Shown here piece after piece: positions 1-11,544 of a stretch of 64,000 bases of DNA (position 1 is its first letter; every line of letters begins with the position of its first letter). Origin of the DNA: Cliona cf. orientalis. Its lineage: Eukaryota; Porifera; Demospongiae; Clionaida; Clionaidae. Both the position numbers and the translations under genes were made by a program. The notes under the pieces are model-generated. The model made no database searches and was not told the DNA's origin. It was given only the letters and a program-made list of their open reading frames with translations. The DNA lies in NCBI GenBank assembly GCA_963930775.1, contig OZ005696.1:3162001-3226000 (forward strand), written 5' to 3'.

Positions 1-2387
1 ACAATCGCAGTATGCAGTGCACTTTTTTGACAACCTTGCAGATTTTGGAGGAGCAGTACATGTAGCTGATGAGACCAATCCAGCAACCTGTGCTAATGTA
101 TTGAACAGCACACACTCAACAACCACAGAGTGTTTCTTACAGACGCTGGCACTACGTGGGAAATCTATCGCGCAAATATTAAACATACAATTTCTTCAGA
201 ATCAGGCAAGAATTTCCGGAAACTATATATTTGGAGGATTGCTTGATAGGTGTACAGTCAGTCCCTTCAGTGAAACGTATGAGGAGCATATACTTCATGA
301 GGAGCATAAAAACCTAATCGGCCTACCACAAGGTGTAGCATATTTATCATTAGTCAGCAATATCCGAGATTTGCAACAAATTAGTTCTGAACCCATCCAA
401 TTGCACTTCTGCAAAGATAATGAGCCAGATTCCACCTATCAAGGACCAAATACCACGATCAAAGCTGGAGAAACATTTTCAATATTAATTGCTGCAACTG
501 ATCAGGTCAATCACACAGTTGAAGCAACGATTCACAGTTCCCTACTCTCCAGTGCCAGTGACTTAGGCGAAGGCCAGCTAATTCAGAAAATAACTAAAAA
601 CTGTATGAACTTAACTTTCACTGTATTTTCTCCAAATGAAGAGGAAGAATTGATAATGTACGCAGAAGGACCATGCAAGGATGCCAGCTTATCACAGCTC
701 AGATTGCCGATTCAAATCTCAGCCTGTAAATGCTCTATTGGATTTCAACTTAGAAAGTACACAAGCAGAGCTGCTTGTGAATGTGAGTGTGACTCTGCCC
801 TCCTTCCATACATCACCAACTGTGACACTCAAAGAAGGACAGTGACAAGGAAACGAAACTTTTGGATCACCTACACCAGCAGAGGCAACAAAAGTGGATA
901 CGTGATACACCCCAACTGCCCACTGGACTACTGCTACCCAGCAAGTGCCAACATAGAGATCAACTTAACCGTCCAAGGAGGAGCTGATGCACAGTGCGAA
1001 TATGATCGCTCAGGAAAACTATATATGTGGAACATGCAAACCTGGTCTCAGCTTATCTCTAAGTAGTCCTCACTGCCTTCCGTGCTCGAGATACTGGCCG
1101 ATAGTGTTTGTGGTGATAGTATTAGCTGCATTGCTGCTGGGTACGGCACTGGTAGCCTTATTGCTAATACTGAATCTGACAGTTGCTGCTGGAACACTCA
1201 ACGGGTTGATTTTCTATGCCAACATTGCCAATGCGAACAGCATTTTCTACTTCCCACATGGACAACCAAAGTTCGTAATCACCTTCATTGCTTGGCTCAA
1301 TCTGGACTTGGGTATTGATGTATGCTTTTTTGACGGATTAGATGCCTATTGGAAAACCTGGTTACAGTTAGTCTTTCCAGCATACCTTGTATTTCTTGTC
1401 ATTGCAGTGATAGCAATAAGCAAGTGGTCAACCAAATTCTCCCAGTTGGTAGGTAAAAGGAACCCTGTGGCAACTCTTGCTACACTGATTCTGCTATCTT
1501 ACACTAAATTCCTTCATATTATCATTGCAGCTCTGTCCTTTACCATCCTCCATTACCCTGATGGCTCAAGCCAGGTTGTCTGACTTCCTGATGCCACTGT
1601 TTCTTACTTTTTCGGCAAACACTCGGCCCTCTTCATAGCAGCTCTCTTTATCCTCATAGTATGCACTGTTTATACGATTTTGATATTCTCATGGCAGTGG
1701 CTCCTCTACCTACAAGATAAAAAATACTTCAGGTTGTTGGTACGTCAGAAACTGAGCCTATTCGTTGAACCATATCATGTTCCCTACACCCCACAGCATC
1801 GATACTGGACAGGTCTCCTTTTATTAGCCAGAATCGTCATCTATCTCACTTCAGCAGTAAACGTGTCTGGTGATCCCAGCATAAGCCTTCTTGTCACTGG
1901 AATAGTAGTAAGCTTCCTCCTATTTCTAAAAGGGTATTTTGGCAACATCTACAGGAATTGGCTGATTGGCTCACTAGAGGTTGGATGCTACTTGAACATT
2001 GTACTGCTTAGCTTCATCACTCTCTTTCTTCTAAACAATAATGGACGCCTACTTGCTACTGCATACATATCAGGACTCACTACACTTGCGCTGACCTTGA
2101 TTGTTCTCGCCTACCACATTTTCACCGAACTGGTCTCCAAAACTAAGCTTTGGCAAGGAGCAAAGGACAGGTTGACACACAGACAGTGGAACATAGATGA
2201 GGAAGCAATTATGGAACTGACATCCACACAGTCACTATTGACATCAACCACAGTAGACGCACCACCTCGAGCAGAATCAGTTTACAGTGAATACAGGGAG
2301 GAGCTCCTGGAACCAACTCAGAGAGAAATAGGAAACATGCTCTCAAAATCAAGGTCCTATAAGTTTGATTCAAACACTAACAATTAA
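1..2387 (+). pseudogene. 3' part of multi-pass receptor-like gene, frameshifted and with in-frame stop
   Basis: The reading frame is open to the left edge, so the gene starts outside the window. The first ~330 codons (to about 1012) encode an extracellular segment with scattered cysteines, N-glycosylation sites and a CxCxC cluster near 775-800. The rest encodes a Cys-rich linker and then at least six hydrophobic segments, including one with a YWTGLLLLARIVIYL stretch, ending in a Ser/Thr-rich cytoplasmic tail and TAA at 2385-2387. This arrangement, a beta-helix-like ectodomain followed by a multi-pass half, resembles a receptor-like family I associate with sponges; no function is known to me. 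Two lesions break the frame. Around 1012-1030 one extra base moves the frame, and the second frame carries straight on with CGTCKPG. A TGA at 1581-1583 interrupts VV-LPDATVSY, where a Trp codon would fit. No GT-AG intron would repair either. It is either a recent pseudogene or carries assembly errors. Confidence 0.75.
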
Positions 2388-4022
2388 CTAAAAAGCCTTG
2401 CATTATACAGTGTGAGTAACTCGTGTGATAACTATATGAGCATAGGACTGTCTTAGAGTGTGTATGTGTATTATAGCAATCGCATTATTCATGAATTCTT
2501 AGCTTTTCATGTGAAAAGGTTAACTCTGTTTGCAATTTTAATCTGAGCAAAGTGATTCCTCCTTGCTTCTCACAGGACACACTACCAGTATTCTTTCACG
2601 CATGTGGGTTGTACACACCCAGTTATGACAATAATTAAACCTTGAGTGCACTTCTTACAAAATTGAAGCCTAGTACCTGTCCTAAGAGTAGCCAGACAAT
2701 ACCTTGATACCTTGATAAGTGTGAGCGTGCACTGGTAGTTATTTATGGCTAAGATTTAGTACAGCTAGTAATCATCTTGTACATCATTAATAATTATTAT
2801 TATGCACTAGCAATTAAACATCAGGTGAATTTTGAATCTGAAAATTCAGCACCTCTACCACTTTTTACTGAAATACGGAAAAATCATCAGTAGTGATTAT
2901 CACACATGTCAAATAGATTCTGAAGTAGAATATCCTCACAGTTTGAATGTTGAATGTTTGCTTGTATAATGCAAACAATTAGACTACTATCTTGAAAGAT
3001 ATGGATTAATTGCCCAGACATTGCTGTCAACCCCATAGAGCCCCCTGGCTCCACCTCAGTTCTCATGGGACACACCACCAGTGTTCTTCTATTCCTCCAA
3101 ATTAGAGGGATGTATAATATGGGTTCGTATGCATCCAGTTACATGTACGATAATTTGCTACACTGGCATTGTGCAGCTCTTCCCAGGCTCAGCCTAGTAT
3201 ATACTTGTTATAATGCAGCCTAGGAGTAGCCAAATCAGCTAGCTTTGTACATCAACCATGCAGTCATTATCCACCAGTATACAAACTATCTAGAGATACC
3301 ACTGCAAGGCCCAACACCACTAGACAGTACTACAATGACGATGATCTCCAAGAGGGCAATGATTGACAGACATGCTAGCTATAGGTATGCTGACCATAAC
3401 AGAGATTAGCCTTGTACCCAGGTACAAAGGTAGATAGGACATTGTACAGGGACATTTTAATCAACGCTAAATCTTGGCTAAACCCTATGCATAGTAGTCT
3501 AATAATTTAGCTACTTATGGCTCACCCACTGTGCAGATGTTCAGGAGTTTGAGTGTGCGCTGATAGTTATTCATAGCTAAGCTTTAGTATGCAATCACAC
3601 ATGTATATCATTATGATAGCCATTAGGGTCTACTTCACTGTGTTGTAGGTGGATTCTGACTCGGATGGCTACAATTCAGCACCTCTACCACACACTTTAC
3701 CAAAATATAGAGAAGAGTACATTCACAGGTTGAATATTGAATATCGGACGAAGCTTGAGTATTATTCATACCACAGTAGATGCACTACCTTGAGGTGATT
3801 AGAATACAGACAGAACTGCTTGAGACACAAGTGGGGAATACAGTCTTTGAGCTTAACTCAAATCTCAGTACCACCATGCACTTGACAACAGTGTAGTTGA
3901 CTGCAAATGACTTCGCTGTGTTTCAGTGATCATACCATTCACAATATCTTGATTAAAAATTCATGGCTTGTCACATGATATGAGCTTGTTACAAAGTTAG
4001 CGAATTGTACATTTACAACAAC
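2388..4022. repeat. non-coding stretch with diverged tandem duplication (unit about 0.85 kb)
   Basis: Matching words recur in the same order at about 2690-2760 and 3540-3620 (GTG..CTGATAGTTATT..TAGCTAAG) and at 2820-2880 and 3650-3710 (AATTCAGCACCTCTACCAC). A TTCTCA.GGACACACYRCCA block near 2568-2590 and 3057-3082 recurs once more in the exon at 4023-4121. In the + frame the 3050 copy reads PQFSWDTPPVFFYSS, clearly related to the exon below, but no signal peptide or donor is joined to it. I read these as decayed copies of one first exon. I see no complete gene here. Confidence 0.55.
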
Positions 4023-4121
4023 ATGTTAATCACACTTGCAGTAGTTCTACTTTTTGGCTCTGCCAATGCAGCTCTGCCTCAGTTCTCATGGGACACACTG
4101 CCAATTCACATAATGTTGAAT
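4023..4121 (+). CDS. orphan first exon with signal peptide (PQFSWDT family)
   Basis: ATG at 4023 opens a 33-codon exon beginning MLITLAVVLLFGSANA, a typical signal peptide with a likely cleavage after ANA, followed by ALPQFSWDTLPIHIMLN. It ends in AAT followed by a consensus GTAAGT donor at 4122. The PQFSWDT peptide is repeated in decayed form at about 3050 and 2570, so the exon belongs to a locally duplicated family. I find no second exon before the kinase gene, which starts on the other strand at 4825, so the copy is probably incomplete. I do not recognise the protein function. Confidence 0.5.
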
Positions 4122-4824
4122 GTAAGTGTTGATATTAGCAAACTGGATAGTTAATAAGTACTGTACATGATATTATGTTGTTTAATAATGATGATAACTG
4201 TAGTATAGCCATGGGTACTATTAATTTCAGCCTTGCTAGAGTGTCATGGCTGGCTATATTAAGGATCAATGCTTTATTGTCCCATTGATAGCTGCTATGG
4301 TTTCTGACTAAGTAATCAAATTTGGAGATAGAATCAAAGGTTAGCTATTACTCTAGAACCAAGCAAGCAAGGATCATCATTTTGTATCCATTTCAAAAGA
4401 AAAATTGTCAACGTGTATGCAATCATAATCTAATAGTATGATCATGATATTATTTGTCAGGTGCACATGTGAAGCAATATTATCACTAGATCTATAGCTT
4501 AGCCTGGGGCTAATACTTAGTATTAGCCCCATTAGTGGCCTTGCTTTAATAGGGATGGCCCAGATATGATATTATACAACTAAATTTTAACTTTCAAAAT
4601 ATTCATGATCTATGCCAGAATACCTATCTATCAAGCCCCGTGCAAACTTCAGCTCTGCCTGAATATGCTGTGTATAAAGAAATTATGTTTGCAAAAATAC
4701 AAGATTGAAAAATACAAGTTTACAAAAGTAAAAATTGAAAAAGAAGCAAGTAGCAAAATTCAAATTCGAAAGATTATGATATGGAATGGCCCTTCTGGGC
4801 CACTGTACATAGAGTAGCCATACT
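4122..4824. other. AT-rich gap, nothing recognised
   Basis: Between the orphan exon and the 3' end of the kinase gene the sequence is AT-rich with no convincing splice-linked coding segment. Short open frames at 4605-4817 have low-complexity lysine/isoleucine content and no family motif. Confidence 0.5.
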
Positions 4825-7126
4825 TTAATAAAGAAATCCAATTTCAATTTTACGAGTATTGTATCTTTGAGTAGTACCCCCAAGAACCATAATCTCGTTA
4901 CTTGGAAGAGTTGCAATCAAACTGTTGTATCGAGCAGTTGGCATACTGCCAATGAGATCCCAAGAATTTGTTTTTCTGTTGTACTTGTAAACTGCGTCTT
5001 TTGCTTTCCCCCTTTCATCACAACCACCAACCGCCAGTAGCTCTCCATTGATAGCTACACAGGTCGAGCGATGCACTGGAGTATCTGCAATTCTGTGCCA
5101 TACAGATGTAGATGACGATGATGATCCTATTAGTTGAGAGAGGGAGCATGTCAGCACAGATTTTGTCTTGCCCCTGTCGTCGAATCCTCCGAGCAGGTAG
5201 AGGTGATCTCCACAGGTGGTTGCTGACGCAGCACTGTAGGGGCGAGGTAGGCTAGCCACTGTTGTCCAGGCTCGAGATTGGGTATCCATGACTTCCACTC
5301 GAGGGATGTTGACAATGAACGGACTACTGGAGCCACCTGCTACTACGATATGTTCCATTGTCTTGGTGGTTTGAATTCCTGTGGTTGTGCTGTGGCGCTT
5401 AGTTGGCATTGGTGGGAAAACATCTGCCCAACTGTTGCCATGCAAGCAGAGCAATTTATTTGTGTACGTAGACTGCTCAAATACATCCCTGCACCCACCA
5501 ATTCCCGTGAGAGCTCCATCAATAATCGCCATGCTGCCATACTCGTATGGATATTTAGGCAGCTCTCTCCACTTCTTGCTAGTTGAGTTGTAGGCACACA
5601 GTAGACCACTGCAGTCCATGAAATAGGCCACATTACGATCAACCACAGTAGCTCCCCTTGTCATTCTAGCCGGTGCTTTTCCAGCATCTTTCCAATTTAG
5701 TGTCATCTCCCATGCTTTGTGTGGGAAGCCATGTGAATTTTGGTATTCTTGAAATGATGAATTTGGAGAATATCTTTCTGAATATCGCTCTTCGCTCGTT
5801 TGCACTCGAGATAATGGGAGGCTTGATAAGCGTACAGATTTCTGATGCCGTTCCCTTTCCAGTTGTTGTTTCAGTCGCTCCACCTGCTTCAAAAGGGAGA
5901 TATTGGCATGCTGCATCTCCGCTGTGATTTGCTGTTGCTCTTTCAGCTGTTGGTATGACCACTGAAGCTGTCTCTGTTGCCATTCTCTTTCCTGTTGACG
6001 CTGGTGCTCCCTTTGTTGTAGTGCTGTATCTAGTCCATTGAGTTCATCCCGTTTCTGTTCCAGTTCTCTATCCTTTTCTTGAAGTTGATCATCTTTAAAC
6101 TGAATTACATTTTCCATGCTGTGAAGCTGTTCTGATTGTAAGCTTATTTGCCTGTCCTTTGCCTGAATGATGTCTTGCTGCTGCTGTACGATCTCTCGAT
6201 ACTTTACAGTCTCTTTTAGAGCAGACATCCTTTGGCAAATCTCATCACTCGAAGGTCTGTCAACCTCTTCAAACTGTAGACAATCGACTGAAATGGAAAG
6301 GAGATCATTGCTTGGGTCTATGAGGTCAATGTGGCTTTTTCTTCTCTCTGTCTCAGGAACTGGTATCTCAACTATCCCTGTTGGTGATCTAGAATCTCTG
6401 ATTACTTGTGTACGAGGTCCAGGCTCAGGCCAATATCGGGTGCATACTTGTATGATGAGCACACCCTCAGAGAAGCAGTCTAGCTTCTTTGTGTACCTTG
6501 GTGGCTCTCTCAGTGCTTCTGGAGGCATGTAGGCCAGTGTTCCTGGACACATGGTTAGGGGAGTTGCTGCTGGGACTGAATCAGCTAGCTTGGACATACC
6601 AAAGTCAGTTACTTTAGCTTTTCTTTTGGCAATGATGAGCACATTGTTGCTGGAGAGGTCTCGGTGGATGATATCATTGGAGTGGAGGTAGGCAACTGCC
6701 AAAGCAATATCGTGGCAGATATCAACTTGAACGTGGTAGGCTGGTGGCTGTGGTGAGTGCTCTAACATCTTTGTCAAATTTTCATCGAGTAATTCCATGA
6801 GCAACACTGGTAGCCTGGAGTCAGGGTCAGTGGTAACACCCAAGTATTGCACTATGTTTGGATGTCGGATGCTTTCGAGAAAGGTGCATTCTTGCCGGAA
6901 TCTTTCCATTATCTTCCCCGAGCCTGGATCTTCAATATCTAGTATCGTTGGATGAAGAATTTTAGCAGCACAGGTCAGCTGGTCGCATTTTGCTTTGTAG
7001 ACTGCTCCATAAGAACCATGACCAAGTGGTTGGCTCTTGTCGATGTGGAAACTTTGGTATCGAAAGTCCTGGAACATAAAATTTTGAAGTGCCATAATGA
7101 GCAGTAATGTGTCACCGGTTCAGGAT
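4825..7126 (-). CDS. TKL-like protein kinase with coiled coil and C-terminal Kelch repeats
   Basis: A single 756-codon exon (ATG at 7093-7095, stop at 4825-4827). Residues 12-295 form a kinase domain: glycine loop GHGSYGAVYKAK (25-36), VAIK-type lysine in AAKIL (K45), catalytic loop HRDLSSNN (144-151), DFG at 164-166, PPEAL in place of APE (191-195), and DxxSxGV at 206-212. All catalytic residues are present, so it is probably active. Loop wording (RDLSSNN) suggests the TKL/Tyr-kinase side. Residues ~300-430 are a Gln/Glu-rich coiled coil, and ~480-750 contain Kelch repeats (YLLGGFDDRGK, LLAVGGCDERGK with a following Y..W pair, IMVLGG), predicted to fold as a beta-propeller that recruits substrate. 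There is no signal peptide or membrane segment, so it is likely cytosolic. A strong acceptor (polypyrimidine then CAG) ends at 7127, implying a 5'UTR exon starting at 7126 and an upstream non-coding exon. Confidence 0.9.
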
Positions 7127-8552
7127 CTGTGATGAAATACAAAAGAAATTACTTAATGATTATTATGTTATGACTCGATTTTCTTGGCCGCCATGCATGC
7201 ACTTAACTTGGAAAGTACCTAGTTAAACCTTCAGGCTATGTCCAGTGTACATGGCATGTGGACACTGTAGTATAGCTATAATACATAGAGTTTATTTATG
7301 ACGTACATGCACTAATCTCATTCCTGGAAATCCAGTTCCATGATATAGCTAGTTGGTTCAATTTCCTACTACAAATTGTACAACATTGTAGCTATTACAA
7401 TTTCAATTCTAGAGGTATAAATTGCAGCAGCTGTTACTAGTACAAGTCTCACATAGTTGGTATAATGTACCTTTTATGTTGAACACACCCTAGTCATAAC
7501 TGACTTCACCCCTGGCTGCAGTAGCTATATATGTCTGTTTGCAACCTGAGGATCGACGATGCATATATGGATTCAGAACACCTACTGATACGGTCATGTG
7601 GACCAGGCCGGGACCAGGTGTATGGCCTCATGATCAATTAATGCTGCTGACGCAGGACTGAAATTATTGTTTCCCCTCTGCATGAGTTGTGACTGCCGCC
7701 CACATCCTTAGCTAGGCCAGTCTGCATTGAGAGTTTGTTATCTATCTACTTTTATCATGCATAGCTAATTACGGCTATAGTTTGCATGCATATATCTACA
7801 TATAATAGCAAAAACTTGTTTAGTTGCATGATTGAGTCCACTTAGTAAAATTTAATAATTTAAGACTTAGTACCTCGTGATCAGTGTTTGGATTTTAATG
7901 ACCCATAATTATCCTAGCCACTACTATGGCCTCTCTTGGCTAGTACACGTAATTAGCTATGCAGTAACCATGGCATCTGTGCAGTGGTTCCACTATACTG
8001 GCACATATTAACAGCTATGCATTGAGCTGGCAACCCACGATACCATACATGCCAGGTAGGAAGCAATATAAAAAGGGTAGCTAAATAATATTATTACATT
8101 GCACAGCGGATGAATTAATTATAATGCAGTCGTGCAGTCTGTGGCTTCCACCCATGGTAGCCACACTAGCCCACGTAGCTATCCATTGTCATTCTCAGTT
8201 AATCCCACAAATTTCATTTGTGGAAGGAACAGTTACCAACAACGGATTGGTAACTAAGGAGGTGGCAAAATTGTTTCTATAGCTTTCATTGGACACACCC
8301 AAACCATAAGAAGTTCCCCTCACTCAATCACTGCCTGCACGAGTATCATGCAATAATATCAGCAGCCGCGATGCACACCTGTTGCTACACACCTGTAGGC
8401 TACAGCCACGCATGTGCACCCCTACAAGTATAGCATCAGTCCAGCAGTAGGTACAAGTCAGTGTTTAGAAGCCACATTGATGGTGGACATAATACTAATA
8501 ATTATTGGGAAGATTATTATGTATGTCATATCATCTAGCTACTTTAATCACT
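7127..8552. other. upstream region of kinase gene, no gene seen
   Basis: AT-rich, with many short palindromic words but no coding exon I can connect. It should hold the 5'UTR intron, a leader exon and the promoter of the minus-strand kinase gene. No TATA box or CpG cluster is obvious. Confidence 0.4.
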
Positions 8553-8654
8553 ACAGTGTAGGTGCAGATGTGACTGTGTTGAGTATCCCCTTAAGGATCA
8601 GCTCAGTATCCCTCAGTGTGGAGTGAAGCAGCCACTGCTTCCCAATCCCTTGAA
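8553..8654 (+). pseudogene. decayed copy of DUF4430-gene exon 2
   Basis: The stretch around GGTGCAGATGTGACTGTG through GTGGAGTGAAGCAGCCACTG matches the start of the real exon 2 at 9330-9425 in order, with substitutions and small deletions that break the frame. It lies about 0.8 kb upstream of its parent. There is no accompanying signal-peptide exon, so it is a dead partial tandem duplicate. Confidence 0.7.
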
Positions 8655-8979
8655 ATAATTGATGTTGTTTTGCTTTGATTGTCACATATTATTATTATTT
8701 CTGAAAATCTAAGATCTGAATCTCCATCAACAACAATAATAATAATACAATTATTGTACCAACATTCACAGTAGCATGCACAGTAGCCTCATGCATGTAG
8801 GGAGTGCCAATAAGAGTCTAGATATTCAATTCACTAATTAAGCTGTATTGTGCATGCACGTGGGGATAATTAGTAATGTTTATTGTTACATGCAGAGTAT
8901 GAATTGGATTATGCTATACTAATTAACTTCCTGCCACGAAGCTGTCCAGGAGATACTAGCTACCAAAATACAAGCTGTC

Positions 8980-9741
8980 ATGAGTTATAGTATGATGCAG
9001 TATGTACTCCTATTATGTTGCCTGTCTCTCTTGACAGTAGTAAAAGGTGAGTCAATTATTGTGATAATCGATCAGGATATTATGTGATTCTTGAGCCAGT
9101 CACATTGAATTAAATTGCAGTGTTAAGCCTGATTGGTAGTGGATATGCGTGTGCATAAAGTTATGTCCCTATTAATCTATCGGGAATCTTGGGATCATAA
9201 ATGTGGCTTTGTGGTCTAGATCAACCCACGAGCAGGCCAGGGAATCCAGCCCCACCCACTTTAAGCTGCACCCATTAGGTAATGGTCGCCGCGAATTGTA
9301 AAGCTTTGAAGAACCGTTTACCATTGCAGGTGCAGATGTGACTGTGAGCTATTCAGTTCAGTATCCCCCTAGAGATGAGTATCCCTGTGGAGTGAAGCAG
9401 CCACCGATTCCCAACCCGTCAGTGCCAGTCCTCATACCGGCTGGGGCCTCTGCTTACAAGGTGATGGAGACTGCAGTCAGTGACTATGGAGCCTCATATA
9501 AGTTCACTGCCACATACTTTGGCTCAGCACTGGGCTATCTCATTGATGCCATCAACAATGTACCCGTTGCTGTGACTCAAGTGTTTGCTATTGGGAGTTC
9601 TATGTTAAGTATCCTAACGGGACAGAGGTATCATCCGCTGTGGGAGTTTCAAGCTTCACCTTCAACAGCAGTGGATACGGTATGACCATGCGCTATCATG
9701 ACTCAGCCCACACTATGGCTAGGAAATTGAAGACACTCTAG
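8980..9741 (+). pseudogene. secreted DUF4430 (cobalamin-carrier C-terminal-like) protein, one-base frameshift
   Basis: Exon 1 (8980-9046) encodes a signal peptide (MSYSMMQYVLLLCCLSLLTV...) and ends at a GTGAGT donor. Exon 2 starts at 9330 after a CCATTGCAG acceptor; the junction codon is Gly. Exon 2 reads ADVTVSYSVQYPP...YKFTATYFGSALGYLIDAINNV. One base is then missing near 9570-9580, and the other frame continues as CYWEFYVKYPNGTE, then GVSSFTFNSSGYGMTMRY, to a TAG at 9739-9741. The TYFG.LGYLIDAINNV / CYWEFYV / VGVSSF order is that of DUF4430, the small domain at the C-terminus of intrinsic factor and transcobalamin that also occurs alone in secreted proteins. Ligand binding here is unknown. 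AATAAA lies at about 9874. The lesion could be real or an assembly error; without it the protein would be about 160 residues. Confidence 0.75.
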
Positions 9742-9910
9742 ATATAATAATATTAGTTCTGACAAAAGATATGATTTTTTAGAAGTACTATTATTACGTT
9801 CTGGTGAATACCCTGCAATTTTAATAGCTGGCTGAATATATTATGCATATTATATGTTGTATATACGTCAAAGAATAAAATTTAATTTTGTGCTTTAATT
9901 AGTAGGAAAT

Positions 9911-11364
9911 TCATTGTCCATAATCCTGAGCCAGTTGCTCAGCTAGTGTATGCATTCCAATGTTCTGCAGAGCTTGAGTCACCTCCTCCCAGCAGGACTC
10001 TCCATCACCCTCAAACCACGCTCTTTGGGACAATGCATAGCATAATAGAGCATAATATTATTTTAGTGACTAACCACAAAAATCACCTTATGAATTCAAT
10101 TCATGCACACACCCAATGGTAATCTAGCTCAGAGCACTATAGAACCTGGGAATGATGCTAAGAAATAACATACCGGTACATGTACCATGTACCTTAATAC
10201 GTTGCTTGTTTTATCCTTTGAACCAACAGAGTTGTTTTGAATACGATTGAGCAGAGTCTCACTGATCTTCAACTGCTCTCCTAGTTCTTTCCACTTTGTC
10301 ACATCTTCCGAGCTAACAGAAATTAATAGCTCCTCCACACTGTCCACCCGAGTACACTGCACCAACCCATCGCCATCTAGATGAAAGTTTAGAGTTATGA
10401 TAATATTAATGATGTTTATTCAGAATTGTGACCTAGCCTTCATTATTTTCCACGTATGATCTAATATCATGAAACACTCACTGTAAGAATCTCCAGCTGG
10501 CTTGCAGTTTCTTCCACTTAATTTATAATCCCCACGAATACCCCCACCCCCACCCATGTCCCTTTACTTTAAACATGCCTTTAAATTTCTTCTTTCTCTC
10601 TATAATTATTTTCTCCTCCCCCTCAAATACAATTTTCTTCCCCTTGCCAAATATTTTCCTATAGACTTAAGTCCCTGTCCCTTAATTCCTTTAGAATACA
10701 GTCAATTAACCCATGCACCCTAATAACTTGTTGAAAATGTAGTGAGAGAACAATCACATGCACTGAGGACAATGCATGCATGAGTGCTTACTTTGGGGCG
10801 GTTCATAGAGGATGTAGATAAACAGCCAGATACCAAGAGCCACTCCCCCAATTCCCACGATGCAGGGGAGTAGACCTTTGAAAATACTCTGCTCCTCAGC
10901 CTCCTCCACCTCACGCTGCTGCTGCTGCTCTGAGGGTTTACCTCCTGCACCACATGTACAATCAATGTAATGAATTGAGTAGCAGTACACAATACATCAT
11001 TGAAAAACTATGTAGTGTGCACGTGTCAGCATGATTGAATATTCATAATATGGCAGATCATAGGCAGGATGAGATTCAGCCTATATTGCTATGGTATATA
11101 TTAATTTTGTACTTGAAAGTGTGTTTCCTTAATAAAATTGAGGCTTACTGTTTTGTGGTGGATGTCTTCTTTGCCTTGACTCTACTGCAATAGGATGTAA
11201 AATGACATTAATTTTATGATCATCCGATGATTCATACTAGTAGGCGTGTCTCGCGCGAATGCATACTACACTAATAGGCTACTTAACTATAAATTATAGA
11301 TTAATACTTCATCAAATTTGCTTCCTACATTATAATAGTTCTAGTGTTATTTACCTTCCGCCAT
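9911..11364 (-). CDS. single-pass membrane protein with cytosolic Death domain
   Basis: Five exons in consistent phase: 11364-11355 (MAE), 11184-11149, 10944-10792, 10376-10193, 10022-9911; 164 residues in total. The N-terminus is short and polar with a Gln/Glu-rich run (SEQQQQREVEEAEEQ), then one membrane span (about residues 38-62, LLPCIVGIGGVALGIWLFIYIL). A Death-fold domain follows: VEELLISVSSEDVTKWKELGEQL, ISETLLNRIQNN, LRAWFEGDGESCWEEVTQAL and HTLAEQLAQDYGQ at the end. The W, LG, I..I and LA..L core positions of Death domains are present. There is no signal peptide, so it is probably a signal-anchor protein with the Death domain on one face of a membrane and almost no ectodomain. It would act as an adaptor rather than a ligand-binding receptor; topology is inferred. 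It is convergent with the DUF4430 gene (170 bp) and head-to-head with the annexin (180 bp). Confidence 0.8.
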
Positions 11365-11544
11365 CTATTATCTTTGCTGTGACTATGATCAGAACAGTCC
11401 ACGCGCGCGATTGAGTACCGAGTATACGAGTGGGAGGAGGAGGATCGTACGTATAATTAGAAAGAAAATTTGATGTACACGTTGTAAATGCTAAGCAACC
11501 AACCACTCACTGAGGGTTTTTGTTGAGCCCAATACGAACTAGAG
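11365..11544. promoter_or_regulatory. likely bidirectional promoter, Death-domain gene / annexin
   Basis: Only 180 bp separate the two start codons on opposite strands. The interval includes a CG-richer patch with CACGCGCGCGATTG near 11401-11414 in otherwise AT-rich DNA. No TATA box is convincing. The shared promoter is inferred from distance only. Confidence 0.45.

Noticed and set aside
5151..6532. Several frames of 60-120 codons opposite or beside the kinase gene
   Set aside because: Shadows of the long kinase-Kelch frame; no motifs or splice sites.
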